Source of the DNA: Thermomicrobiaceae bacterium
GTDB taxonomy: Bacteria; Chloroflexota; Chloroflexia; Thermomicrobiales; Thermomicrobiaceae
Length of the DNA: 5,903 nt
Direction: 5' to 3'
Assembly: GCA_007123655.1 (NCBI GenBank)
Contig: SKKR01000508.1
Span: 1-5,903, forward strand
The translations under genes and the position numbers were made by a program. The notes below the pieces were generated by a model, which made no database searches, was not told the DNA's origin, and saw only the letters and a list, made by a program, of their open reading frames with translations. How positions within the stretch are numbered: position 1 is the first letter of the stretch; every line of letters starts with the position of its first letter. This document shows, one piece after another, positions 1-5,903 of this stretch.

Positions 1-576
1 CCCTCGGGTGAACTCGTTGATCTGCACGGTGATCACGGTGATCGCCGCGAACATGATGCCAATAACGGCCATCGACGCCCCGAAGTGGAGTGAGCCGTGC
101 AGGTCGAGCTCAACAAGCGTGGCGTAAAGACCGACCGCGGAGATGAGTCCGATCAGAACACTGACCGTCATGGTGACCAGTAGCGCCGCGGTCACGCCGG
201 CGTACCGTCCAACGACCGAGGATCGGATCAGTTCGGCGCGCCCGCTCTCCTCTTCCGCCCTGGTGTGGCGTACGATCATGAAGATACTCATCAGGGCGAT
301 GACAACGGTCGCCAGGCCCAGCATCTCGCTCGCCATCATCGCGCCGAAGGTGTAATCCTCCGAACCGTGCATGGGACCGAGCAGGAACCGCATGGCCGGA
401 TTCTCGATCAGGGTTGCCCGGGTCTGACGATCGGCCGCGGTTGGATACGTGTCCGGAAAGACCGCCGCAGTGCCTGCCATCGTGATCAGATACGCCAGCA
501 CCCAGATAGGAATTCGCACCCGGTCCCGCCGGAGGATGAATCGCACCAGGGTCCATGTTCCCGTGAAGGCGCTCAT
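1..576 (-). CDS. ABC-2-type drug exporter permease, N-terminal part (gene runs off the left edge)
   Basis: This is the membrane half of a two-component ABC exporter. The reading frame is open for 192 codons from the ATG at 576 to the window edge with no stop, so the C-terminus is missing; relatives of this type are about 530-550 aa. Hydrophobic stretches that look like membrane spans lie near residues 22-40, 78-102, 126-150 and 166-185. After the second span comes the charged motif [11 protein letters not shown] (residues 106-116), typical of the COG3559 'exporter of polyketide antibiotics' permeases. The start is supported by AAGGAGG at 590-584, seven bases upstream, and by the ATGA overlap with the ATPase stop, which implies translational coupling. 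With its ATPase it should pump a hydrophobic compound out across the cytoplasmic membrane. The substrate cannot be read from sequence, and antibiotic export is only a family label. Confidence 0.9.
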   Translation of the reverse strand, partial: MSAFTGTWTLVRFILRRDRVRIPIWVLAYLITMAGTAAVFPDTYPTAADRQTRATLIENPAMRFLLGPMHGSEDYTFGAMMASEMLGLATVVIALMSIFMIVRHTRAEEESGRAELIRSSVVGRYAGVTAALLVTMTVSVLIGLISAVGLYATLVELDLHGSLHFGASMAVIGIMFAAITVITVQINEFTRG

Positions 577-1502
577 TCGCCGCCCTCCTTGTGCCCTGGT
601 TCCCGTTCGGATTCGGTCAGTTCAACGCCGTAGTGACGCATGAAGAGCTGTTCCAAAGTTGGCGGCCGGCTGATCAGGTTGCGCACGCCGAGCGCTGAGA
701 CCTGTTTGATCGCGGTGTCGATCTGGTCCGTATCCACGTTGAAGTGGACCCTGCCGTTTTCGGACTCGAAGTCATGGACACCCGGGAGTTCAACCAGTCC
801 GCTCGCATCCTGCACGGTCTCAGCGGTGATCGATGTCCGGGTGAGGTGCCGCAGCTCGTCGAGCGTTCCGCTCTCCACGTCTTTGCCCTGGCGGATGATC
901 GTTACCCGGTCGCAGAGGATCTCGACCTGGTAGAGGATATGGCTCGAGAGCAACACCGTCTTTCCCGCTGCTCGCTCTTCTTTGACGCATTCCTGGAACA
1001 CGATCTCCATGAGCGGATCGAGCCCGGCGGTCGGCTCATCCATGATAAGAAGCTCGACATCTGATGCGAGCGCCGCGACGATCGCGACCTTCTGCCGGTT
1101 CCCTTTCGAATAGGTCCGTCCCTTCTTGGTCGGATCGAGATCGAAACGCTCGCAGAGCCGGTCCCGTTTCTGCTGGTCCAGTCCACCGCGGAGCCTTCCC
1201 AGCACATCGATCGCTTCGCCACCCGTGAGTTCCGGCCAGAGCGTGACGTCCCCCGGCACATAAGCGAGCCTGCGGTGGAGTGCGACCGCGTCTTCCCAGG
1301 GGTCCCCGTTGAGAAGCGAAACATTCCCACTGTCCGCTCTCAGTAGCCCGAGCAGGATGCGAATGCTCGTGGTCTTGCCGGCGCCGTTGGGACCGAGAAA
1401 GCCGTGCACCTCACCGGAACGGACCTCCATGTTGAACTCGTTCAACGCCCGAACTGGACCAAAGTTCTTGTTCAGATTCTGTATCGAAATTGCTGGATTC
1501 AT
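573..1502 (-). CDS. ABC transporter ATP-binding protein, drug-exporter (DrrA-like) type
   Basis: This 309-aa nucleotide-binding subunit would power the adjoining permease from the cytoplasmic face. Visible motifs are Walker [10 protein letters not shown] (residues 37-45), a Q-loop region reading [16 protein letters not shown] (81-96), the ABC signature region YSKGNRQK (131-138), Walker B LLIMDEP (151-157), the D-loop AGLDP (159-163) and the H-loop SSH with H188. The signature is the SKGNRQK variant rather than LSGGQ, and the Q-loop has no glutamine at the usual place. As I recall, both are normal for the subfamily paired with COG3559 permeases. A C-terminal extension of about 100 residues ends in [12 protein letters not shown] (280-291), common in this group. 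The start ATG at 1502 has AGGAG at 1511-1507. The gene lies 54 bp downstream of the repressor gene and its stop overlaps the permease start, so one operon is likely. Confidence 0.95.
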   Translation of the reverse strand: MNPAISIQNLNKNFGPVRALNEFNMEVRSGEVHGFLGPNGAGKTTSIRILLGLLRADSGNVSLLNGDPWEDAVALHRRLAYVPGDVTLWPELTGGEAIDVLGRLRGGLDQQKRDRLCERFDLDPTKKGRTYSKGNRQKVAIVAALASDVELLIMDEPTAGLDPLMEIVFQECVKEERAAGKTVLLSSHILYQVEILCDRVTIIRQGKDVESGTLDELRHLTRTSITAETVQDASGLVELPGVHDFESENGRVHFNVDTDQIDTAIKQVSALGVRNLISRPPTLEQLFMRHYGVELTESEREPGHKEGGE

Positions 1503-1556
1503 CGCACTCCTGATTTCTACCGCTGCCGCTGGCAGTACTGTGTTGACGGGAAACGG

Positions 1557-2264
1557 TCAGGCATCGTCGGAACGGTACTCACGCGACGGTGGCGGCTTTC
1601 CGGTCGTCCTGGACTGTTCGTAGTCGTCCAGCGCGCTGGCGAGCCGATTACGCGTCTCCTGGTCGACGATGCGATCCGACGTGAGAAACAGGCGCGCACG
1701 CCCGACCCGCAGGATCATGTTCGCCTCGTCATCCTCGTCAAGAACCTGCTGAATGTGCCGGTAGAACGCCGTCACACCGAGCGCCATCGCCGCCTGCGTC
1801 GCGGCGATCGCCCTGGTGTCCTCGGACGGATCGAGCGGCGGTCCGATTCGTCCGGAGGTGAGCGACTCATGAGTGTAGTCGGTGATCTGTTTGAACCAGT
1901 CCAGTGCTCGATCGGACCCGTGCTGCAGGGACGCGATCAGGTAGTCGATTATCGGCTGCAGTTCGTCCAGACGGCCGGCCATTTCTCCGGGCGGCGGCGG
2001 CGCGCCGCGCTGAACCATTTGCTGCTGCGTGTCGCTGAGATAGGCCATGACGTGATCGTCGCACGCCTTGCGCAGCCCGTCCTTCGTGCCGAAGTGATGC
2101 TGGATCAGGCCGGGCGAGACATCTGCGGCGCTAGCAATGCCCCGGATGCTTGCGCCGCGGAACCCGTGGTTCGCGAACTGAACCAGCGCCGCCCTGACAA
2201 TGCGGTCTCTGGCGTCCTGGTCCTCGCCGTTGCTGGTTATCGTTGGTTCCTGTGAATCGTTCAC
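1557..2264 (-). CDS. TetR-family transcriptional repressor, likely autoregulator of the exporter operon
   Basis: With the GTG start at 2264 the product is 235 aa. Residues about 20-66 form a standard TetR N-terminal DNA-binding domain. It has the helix ARDRIVRAALVQFANHGF, followed by a helix-turn-helix running SIRGIASAADVSPGLIQHHF (39-58) and GTKDGL. The rest is a helical ligand-binding/dimerisation domain without a family I can name. The frame is open to an ATG at 2339, and another in-frame ATG lies at 2294. Both precede or abut the -10 element of the promoter and have no Shine-Dalgarno sequence. The GTG has GGAG six bases upstream and sits about 25 nt after the predicted transcript start. 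The gene leads the exporter genes, and two palindromes overlap its promoter, so it probably represses itself and the exporter until a ligand, perhaps the exported compound, binds. Function is sure at family level; the start and the ligand are inference. Confidence 0.92.
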   Translation of the reverse strand: MNDSQEPTITSNGEDQDARDRIVRAALVQFANHGFRGASIRGIASAADVSPGLIQHHFGTKDGLRKACDDHVMAYLSDTQQQMVQRGAPPPPGEMAGRLDELQPIIDYLIASLQHGSDRALDWFKQITDYTHESLTSGRIGPPLDPSEDTRAIAATQAAMALGVTAFYRHIQQVLDEDDEANMILRVGRARLFLTSDRIVDQETRNRLASALDDYEQSRTTGKPPPSREYRSDDA

Positions 2265-2270
2265 GCCGGA

Positions 2271-2274
2271 CTCC
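2271..2274 (-). promoter_or_regulatory. Ribosome binding site that selects the GTG start of the TetR gene
   Basis: On the minus strand GGAG is followed by TCCGGC and then GTG at 2264. This six-base spacing is good for initiation. The in-frame ATGs at 2294 and 2339 have no comparable site. The GGAG overlaps the edge of the downstream palindrome, so bound repressor would sit on promoter DNA reaching into the leader. Confidence 0.6.
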
Positions 2275-2290
2275 AATACAGTTGTATTGG
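2273..2290. promoter_or_regulatory. Palindromic operator O1 (likely TetR binding site)
   Basis: CCAATACAGTTGTATTGG has two perfect 8-bp arms, CCAATACA and TGTATTGG, around a 2-bp centre. It covers the predicted transcription start of the exporter operon. Length and symmetry suit a TetR-family dimer site. Binding by the adjacent repressor is inferred from position. Confidence 0.8.
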
Positions 2291-2294
2291 GCAT

Positions 2295-2312
2295 ACGATA
2301 CAACTGTATTGG
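2295..2312. promoter_or_regulatory. Palindromic operator O2 (second copy of the same element)
   Basis: ACGATACAACTGTATTGG matches the reverse complement of O1 at 16 of 18 positions and keeps a perfect ATACA/TGTAT core. It covers the -10 hexamer and most of the promoter spacer. Its centre is 22 bp from that of O1, about two helical turns, so two dimers would lie on the same DNA face. Four bases separate the two sites. Confidence 0.75.
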
Positions 2313-2323
2313 CAGCCTGTCAA
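2295..2323 (-). promoter_or_regulatory. Sigma-70-type promoter of the tetR-exporter operon
   Basis: Reading the minus strand, a perfect -35 TTGACA (2323-2318) is separated by exactly 17 bp from a -10 TATCGT (2300-2295, four of six consensus bases). Transcription would begin near 2288, inside operator O1. Operator O2 occupies the spacer and -10, so bound repressor would exclude RNA polymerase. The position predicts a leader of about 25 nt before the GTG start. Confidence 0.7.
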
Positions 2324-2518
2324 GTGCCAGTAGTCGCACAAGGGATAGGGTGGGGAGGTCGGATGAAATCAGCTGGCGTCGGAAGTTAAGCGACGGTCAC
2401 AGGTCAGGCGTTCGCCTGGCCATAAGGTGCTTCCCGGGTGTCGAAGTGGCGATCGTTTGTTTCACAATGCCGTATCATCGTACGTTCAACCGGTACTCAA
2501 CGAGGGAGGTACGCCGGT
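2324..2518. other. Intergenic region between divergent tetR and kinase genes
   Basis: No convincing gene lies here. It should hold the plus-strand promoter of the kinase gene. TATCAT at 2473-2478 matches the -10 consensus at five of six bases and lies 40 bp before the kinase start, but no acceptable -35 hexamer stands 16-18 bp upstream of it. The kinase reading frame is open back to 2438; its first 27 codons are not family-like and are judged untranslated. Confidence 0.4.
2503..2510 (+). promoter_or_regulatory. Ribosome binding site of the P-loop kinase gene
   Basis: AGGGAGGT ends eight bases before the ATG at 2519. It favours this start over the in-frame ATG at 2438, which would add 27 residues ahead of the usual family N-terminus, and over the ATGs at 2531 and 2537 just inside the gene. 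Confidence 0.65.
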
Positions 2519-3064
2519 ATGCAGCGGATCATGGTGATGGGTGGGCCCGGGTCCGGTAAATCGACCGTTGCCAGGAGCATCGGAGACAAACTCAGTCTGC
2601 CGGTGCATCACCTCGATGCCCACTTCTGGCTGCCCGGCTGGCGCCAGCGTCCGGAGGACGATTTTGCGGCGCGTGTACGCGATATCGCGAAGCACGACCG
2701 CTGGGTCATCGATGGCAACTACTCTCGCATCCTGCCGGACCGGCTGGAACGGGCGGACGTCGTAGTGTACCTTGATCTGCCCCTTTGGATTCGCCTGCCT
2801 CGCGTCATCCGGCGCCGGTTCGCTTACCGTGGCCGCGCCAGGGAGGACATGGGAAAAGGGTGTCCAGAGCGGATCGACTGGGTGTTCTTCAAGTTCGTCG
2901 TATTTCACAGCCGGGAAAGGCGCCCGCGCATGCTGGCTCTGCTGGATCAGTTGCGGGAAGAGGGAATGCCTGTCGCGCTCCTGCAGTCGCGGCGGGAAGT
3001 TGACGCATTCCTGGCCCGCCTCGAACAAGGCGATAATCCGGACGTGTCTCCTGAATGGCGGTGA
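2519..3064 (+). CDS. P-loop nucleotide-kinase-like protein (FlaR / 'DNA topology modulation' type)
   Basis: This 181-aa cytoplasmic protein begins MQRIMVMGGPGSGKST, placing the Walker A loop GGPGSGKS at residues 8-15. Further family features are HLDAHFWLPGW (31-41), a probable substrate-binding segment; WVIDGNYS (62-69); the Walker B-like strand ADVVVYLDLP (79-88); an arginine-rich stretch RLPRVIRRRF (92-101); and GCPERIDW (114-121). Proteins with this pattern are related to adenylate and shikimate kinases and are often named topology modulation protein or FlaR. That name reflects an old genetic observation, and the phosphorylated substrate is not established. Length is normal and no key residue is missing. 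The gene stands alone on its strand, converges on the methyltransferase gene 22 bp away, and shows no clear functional link with either neighbour. Confidence 0.88.
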   Translation: MQRIMVMGGPGSGKSTVARSIGDKLSLPVHHLDAHFWLPGWRQRPEDDFAARVRDIAKHDRWVIDGNYSRILPDRLERADVVVYLDLPLWIRLPRVIRRRFAYRGRAREDMGKGCPERIDWVFFKFVVFHSRERRPRMLALLDQLREEGMPVALLQSRREVDAFLARLEQGDNPDVSPEWR

Positions 3065-3086
3065 CGCGCGGGCTGGTGGATCCTGA

Positions 3087-3953
3087 TCAGGCGTCAATTG
3101 GAACGCGTCCCACCGCCAGGAACTGGACTTCATAGTGGTAGAAGTCCTCGGCGTTCATCGGATGCTCCGGTGATTGAGCGTCGATCATAGACTTCCAGTA
3201 CGCGCGGTCGACCTCGGGCAGTGCGGTCCCCTCCGCCTTCCTCGCGACCCAGCCGATGATCTCTCCGATGAACTGACGCTCCGAAGCGCGCAACGGCTGC
3301 CGCCGTTCGACCGGGACCGTGCGCTGCGAGACGTCCTGCAGACCTCCGCGCTTCAGGTACGTAGCGAGTTCCGGTACACGCATCAGGCCATGGACCTGGG
3401 CGTCGGTATCCTGCACGGCATCCAGCAACCGCCACATACGTGCAGGATCTCCCGGAGTGAAGTTCCAGGTCGTCACGCTCACTTCTTTGATCGCGACGAG
3501 TCCACCAGGACGCACAACCCGGCACATCTCCCCGATCGCCGCCGTCAGCTCATCGTCGTTGAGATACTGCGTCGTGTTTGCGCACCACGCGGCGTCGAAT
3601 AGGTCATCAGGGAACGGTAATGACATCAGATCGCCCTGTTGAGTCTCGACGGGACACTCGAGCGGCACGTCGGCGAGCCGCTGCTCGATAACCTCAACGT
3701 TCTCCGGTGCGAGATCGAGCGCGGTGATGCGGCCGGTAGGACCTACTTCCTCCGAGATCACACGCAGGAACGAACCACTTCCCGCTCCGGCATCCAGCAC
3801 ATGCCAGCCACGTCGGATCCCGACCGAACGGAGAATTAACTCGTACTCGGGGCGTTTGCAGTCGAAGTGGGCGTCGAGCCAGCCGGCGGAGGCAAGCGCG
3901 TGCCCCTGTGAAGACGGATGTAGTATGTGGGAAGTGTCCATTGGTTCAGCCAT
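3087..3953 (-). CDS. Class I SAM-dependent methyltransferase (intact tandem copy)
   Basis: This 288-aa soluble enzyme should transfer a methyl group from S-adenosylmethionine. The Rossmann-fold motifs are in order: motif I VLDAGAGSG (52-60), the acidic ribose contact at D80 in ITALDLAPEN, QQGDLMSLPF (105-114), FDAAWCANTTQYL (119-131) and VVRPGGL (146-152). The pattern is that of the UbiE/Methyltransf_11 superfamily. The C-terminal 130 residues probably shape the acceptor pocket and contain a WNFTPGDPARMWRL segment (163-176) conserved in its neighbour; I cannot name the substrate. The frame is open to an ATG at 3980, but the ATG at 3953 is preferred because AGGTGG lies four bases upstream and the neighbouring paralogue begins at the equivalent MAEP. 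It follows the broken copy in the same direction after 89 bp. No promoter of its own is clear. Confidence 0.9.
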   Translation of the reverse strand: MAEPMDTSHILHPSSQGHALASAGWLDAHFDCKRPEYELILRSVGIRRGWHVLDAGAGSGSFLRVISEEVGPTGRITALDLAPENVEVIEQRLADVPLECPVETQQGDLMSLPFPDDLFDAAWCANTTQYLNDDELTAAIGEMCRVVRPGGLVAIKEVSVTTWNFTPGDPARMWRLLDAVQDTDAQVHGLMRVPELATYLKRGGLQDVSQRTVPVERRQPLRASERQFIGEIIGWVARKAEGTALPEVDRAYWKSMIDAQSPEHPMNAEDFYHYEVQFLAVGRVPIDA

Positions 3954-3964
3954 AACACCACCTC
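3942..3964 (-). repeat. Duplicated translation-initiation segment, copy 1
   Basis: This 23-nt stretch spans the Shine-Dalgarno sequence, the ATG at 3953 and the first codons (MAEP) of the intact methyltransferase. It is identical base for base to 4897-4919 in front of the broken copy. It marks the two genes as a tandem duplication that included the ribosome-binding site, or shows selection to keep the same initiation region. Confidence 0.85.
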
Positions 3965-4042
3965 GCGGAACTGAGTACATTGTCGAACGATCTACCAGGG
4001 GAGGTGACTGTTACTTTCCATTTGAACCAGCTTTTCAACCGG

Positions 4043-4908
4043 TCACATGGCAAACGGCACGCGCCCCACAGCTACGAGTTGGCTGTCGTAGTAACAGAAG
4101 TTGCTGTTCGAAATGGTCGCATCAAGATGGTCCGCGCTGGACATCAATCCCCAGTAATCTCGGTCCTGCTCTGGAAGAACGGTACTCTGAGCCAATGTGG
4201 CAAGATGGCTGAGCATTCCCGCGATGAACAGGCGCTCTGATCTCCTTAATGGTGCTCTCCGTACCACGAGCGTGATTTTGTCCCAGACATCTTCGAGTCC
4301 GAGTGCCATCAGGTCGCGGTGGAGTTCCACCGAACTCAGCGTTCTGCGTACTTGCGAGCTGCTTCCCTGAGAGGCCGCCATGAGTCGCCAGATTCGTGCT
4401 GGATCGCCGGGAGAAATGTTCCAGAGCGTTGAGACGAACTCTTTAATCACAATGAGCCCTCCAGGCCGGACAATCCGCCGGAACTCCTGCAGAGCGGTCA
4501 ACACTTCTTCGTCGCTCAGGTACTGAAACGTGTTGGCGCACCAGATGGCGTCAACAGATCCGCCGGGAACCGGGATTGACAGGATATCGCCAGTGATGGC
4601 CTCAACTGGACAATCGAGGGACCAGGCGGGATCCGTTGCTCGATTACCGCAATATTCTCCGGCGCAATATCCAGTGCAGTGATGTGTCCGGTTGGGCCGA
4701 CTTCTTCAGCAATCAAAGGCAGGTAGGAACCGTTTCCCGATCCAGCGTCGAGCACCCGCCATCCCTTGCGCAGTCCAACTGATCGCAGCATCGCTTCGTA
4801 CTCCCGGCGCTTTGCGTCGAAATGCGCATCCTGCCAATCAGAGTCAGCAAGCGCGTGTCCCTTGGAAGACGGATGTAGGACCTGGGAAGCGTCCGATGGT
4901 TCAGCCAT
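4043..4908 (-). pseudogene. Frameshifted class I SAM-dependent methyltransferase (tandem paralogue)
   Basis: Translation from the ATG at 4908 (GGAGGTGG at 4920-4913) gives a good methyltransferase start with motif I VLDAGSGNG and ITALDIAPEN, up to IAVIEQR. It then leaves the family pattern and stops at 4516 after 130 aa. From LDCPVE onward (4618 downward) another frame continues the homology without interruption: DAIWCANTFQYL, IVRPGGL, WNISPGDPARIWRL and a final VAVGRVPFAM ending at 4043. Between the last matching codon (4635-4633) and the first codon of the new frame (4618-4616) lie 14 nt where the intact paralogue has 15, so one base has been lost within 4619-4632. The product would lack most of its fold. 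A sequencing undercall in a CCC run would look the same. No slippery heptamer is evident, so programmed frameshifting is unlikely. Everything outside the lesion looks well preserved, implying recent inactivation or an error. Confidence 0.85.
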
Positions 4909-4919
4909 AACACCACCTC
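4897..4919 (-). repeat. Duplicated translation-initiation segment, copy 2
   Basis: Identical over 23 nt to 3942-3964. It carries the ribosome-binding site, the ATG at 4908 and the MAEP codons of the frameshifted methyltransferase. Outside this core, similarity continues within the coding sequence, for example CTACATCCGTCTTC in both copies, but stops abruptly upstream of the ribosome-binding site. Confidence 0.85.
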
Positions 4920-4924
4920 CGGGT

Positions 4925-4939
4925 CAGCTGTATTGACAG
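4925..4939. promoter_or_regulatory. Partial copy of the TetR operator upstream of the broken methyltransferase
   Basis: CAGCTGTATTGACAG matches positions 2301-2315 of the operator O2 region at 13 of 15 bases, including an unbroken CTGTATTG. The opposite arm of the dyad is not kept, so at best this is one good half-site. It lies 5 bp upstream of the ribosome-binding site of the frameshifted methyltransferase. Regulation by the window's TetR protein is speculative. Confidence 0.3.
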
Positions 4940-4945
4940 GCGATA

Positions 4946-4973
4946 TGCATAGAGTAGCGCAGGAATGCCTCAA
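4946..4973 (-). promoter_or_regulatory. Weak candidate promoter of the methyltransferase pair
   Basis: On the minus strand TTGAGG (4973-4968) and TATGCA (4951-4946) are 16 bp apart. An overlapping alternative is TTGCAG (4979-4974) with TACTCT (4956-4951) at 17 bp. Both have poor -10 matches. Some promoter is expected here because the methyltransferase genes and the deaminase gene diverge across a 156-bp gap (4909-5064). Confidence 0.25.
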
Positions 4974-5064
4974 CTGCAATACTTGAAGTCATTCCTGATC
5001 GCAACGAATGCTGACGACTCGACCCAACCACTATGGTATTTTGTGCACGTCAATGTGCCCGGTG

Positions 5065-5903
5065 ATGCGAAAGTTGGCCAGTCAGGTGTCGCTCCTCAAC
5101 TATGTCCGCGCCATTCCGAAGGCCGAACTCCACGTCCATCTCGAGGGCACGATCCGGCCCGCGACGCTTCTCGATCTGGCCAAACGAAACGGGATTGACC
5201 TTCCCGCCAGCACGGAGGCAGAGCTGCAGCGTTGGTTCAGCTATCGCGACTTCAGCCACTTCATTCAAGTCTTCGTCACCTGCTGTCGTTGTCTCCAGTG
5301 CTCGGATGATTTCGAGCAGGTGGTCTACGAGTACGGAGCCGAGCTGAGCAGGCAGAACGTCCACTACGCAGAGATCACCTTCTCCGCCAGCGAGCACCAT
5401 TTACGTGGAGTCTCGCATGATACGTACATGTCAGGGTTGAAACGTGGCCGGGAGCGAGTCAGAACCGAACTCGGGATCGAGATCAACTGGATTTTCAACA
5501 TCGTTCGAAAGTGGGCGGATCGTTCGCGGCTCGAACGATTGGCGGACTATGTGACCGACGTAGCTATCGACGGCAAGGATGATGGCGTCGCGGCGCTGGG
5601 GCTCGGCGGAGATGAGGTCGGTGCTCCTCCCGAAGTATTCGCTCAATGGTTCGATCGTGCCAGAGCGGCGGGGCTGCATTCCGCTCCTCATGCCGGGGAA
5701 CTGGCAGGGCCCGAGAGTGTGTGGGGCGCGCTCACGGCCCTCGGAGCCGAACGCATCGGCCACGGAGTGCGAGCGATTGAAGATGATTTACTGGTCTCGC
5801 ATCTCGCCGAGCATAAGATCCCACTGGAGGTCTGCCCGAAGAGCAACCTGCGGCTCGGGATCTATGACCAGTTCGACGATCATCCACTTCCCGTCCTGCA
5901 TCA
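5065..5903 (+). CDS. add: Adenosine deaminase, N-terminal 279 codons (gene runs off the right edge)
   Basis: The product should be a zinc-dependent hydrolase that turns adenosine or deoxyadenosine into inosine or deoxyinosine in purine salvage. The conserved opening IPKAELHVHLEGTIRP (residues 17-32) carries the metal ligands H23 and H25. HAGE (209-212) supplies a metal-ligand histidine and the catalytic glutamate E212, and IGHG (231-234) the catalytic H233. LEVCPKSN (254-261) follows. The final metal-binding aspartate motif lies beyond the window. No frameshift or missing key residue is visible. The start is uncertain: the frame is open upstream to 4999, with ATGs at 5008 and 5053 and a GTG at 5062, and none has a clear Shine-Dalgarno site. 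ATG 5065 is chosen because it puts the HxH at the usual distance from the N-terminus. Acceptor specificity could differ, as related deaminases act on other 6-aminopurine compounds. The gene diverges from the methyltransferase pair. Confidence 0.9.
   Translation, partial: MRKLASQVSLLNYVRAIPKAELHVHLEGTIRPATLLDLAKRNGIDLPASTEAELQRWFSYRDFSHFIQVFVTCCRCLQCSDDFEQVVYEYGAELSRQNVHYAEITFSASEHHLRGVSHDTYMSGLKRGRERVRTELGIEINWIFNIVRKWADRSRLERLADYVTDVAIDGKDDGVAALGLGGDEVGAPPEVFAQWFDRARAAGLHSAPHAGELAGPESVWGALTALGAERIGHGVRAIEDDLLVSHLAEHKIPLEVCPKSNLRLGIYDQFDDHPLPVLH

Noticed and set aside
110..556. Minus-strand reading frame of 148 codons inside the permease region
   Set aside because: The Gly/Arg/His/Asp-rich composition and absence of hydrophobic spans mark it as an out-of-frame reading of the permease gene, whose own frame is open to the window edge.
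1523..1535. Stem-loop CTGCCGCTGGCAG between tetR and the ATPase gene
   Set aside because: The stem is only 5 bp with no following U-tract, so it is not a terminator. It could be a weak mRNA hairpin but nothing supports a function.
1404..2255. Long plus-strand reading frame of 283 codons opposite the TetR gene
   Set aside because: It is antisense to a clearly recognisable TetR protein, shows no family motif and is rich in low-information Arg/Val/Leu runs typical of a GC-rich shadow frame.
3078..3091. Palindrome CCTGATCAGG between the convergent kinase and methyltransferase genes, as a bidirectional terminator
   Set aside because: A perfect 10-bp palindrome leaves too little loop for a stable hairpin, and neither strand has a T-run after it.
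2486..3133. Minus-strand reading frame of 215 codons opposite the kinase
   Set aside because: It lies antisense to the P-loop kinase with its Walker motif, has no recognisable domain and overlaps the end of the methyltransferase gene.
4933..4938. TTGACA on the plus strand as -35 of a deaminase promoter
   Set aside because: No hexamer resembling TATAAT is found 16-18 bp downstream, where the sequence reads TAGCGC, AGCGCA or GCGCAG.
4965..5198. Plus-strand 77-codon ORF, possible leader peptide of the deaminase
   Set aside because: It overlaps the deaminase coding region out of frame for more than 130 bases, has AGGA directly abutting its ATG, and shows no leader-peptide-like features.

Overview
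The window is a compact, moderately GC-rich bacterial segment (roughly 58-60% G+C by eye) with short intergenic gaps, good Shine-Dalgarno sites and one sigma-70-type promoter. The gene types (a COG3559-like exporter pair with a TetR regulator, a FlaR-like P-loop kinase, an adenosine deaminase) would fit a Chloroflexota/Thermomicrobia-like or actinobacterial genome. That placement is an inference from gene content only, and no marker here settles the taxon. No rRNA, tRNA, CRISPR array or insertion sequence was seen.

Left part (1-2323, minus strand): a three-gene drug-exporter operon read right to left. It holds a TetR-family repressor, an ABC ATPase and an ABC-2-type permease that runs off the left edge. 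The ATPase and permease overlap by the 4-base ATGA. The operon promoter (TTGACA, 17 bp, TATCGT) is embedded in two near-identical 18-bp palindromes whose centres lie 22 bp apart. These are probably the repressor's own operators, giving an autoregulated efflux module. Promoter position and Shine-Dalgarno placement argue that the repressor starts at a GTG at 2264 rather than at either upstream ATG.

Middle (2519-3064, plus strand): one small P-loop nucleotide-kinase-like protein of the 'topology modulation/FlaR' type, convergent with the next gene and only 22 bp from it.

Right part (3087-4908, minus strand): a tandem pair of paralogous class I SAM-dependent methyltransferases. The downstream copy is intact (288 aa). 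The upstream copy is split by a single apparent 1-nt deletion between 4619 and 4632 and is called a pseudogene, unless this is a sequencing error. The copies share an identical 23-nt stretch spanning ribosome-binding site and start codon. They are about 72% identical before the lesion and about 47% after it.

Right edge (5065-5903, plus strand): the first 279 codons of an adenosine deaminase with HxH, HAGE and GHG metal/catalytic motifs, cut by the window end.

The most interesting signals are regulatory and evolutionary: the paired palindromes, a partial copy of the same element upstream of the broken methyltransferase, and the decaying tandem duplicate. I saw no convincing evidence of a wholly new system.
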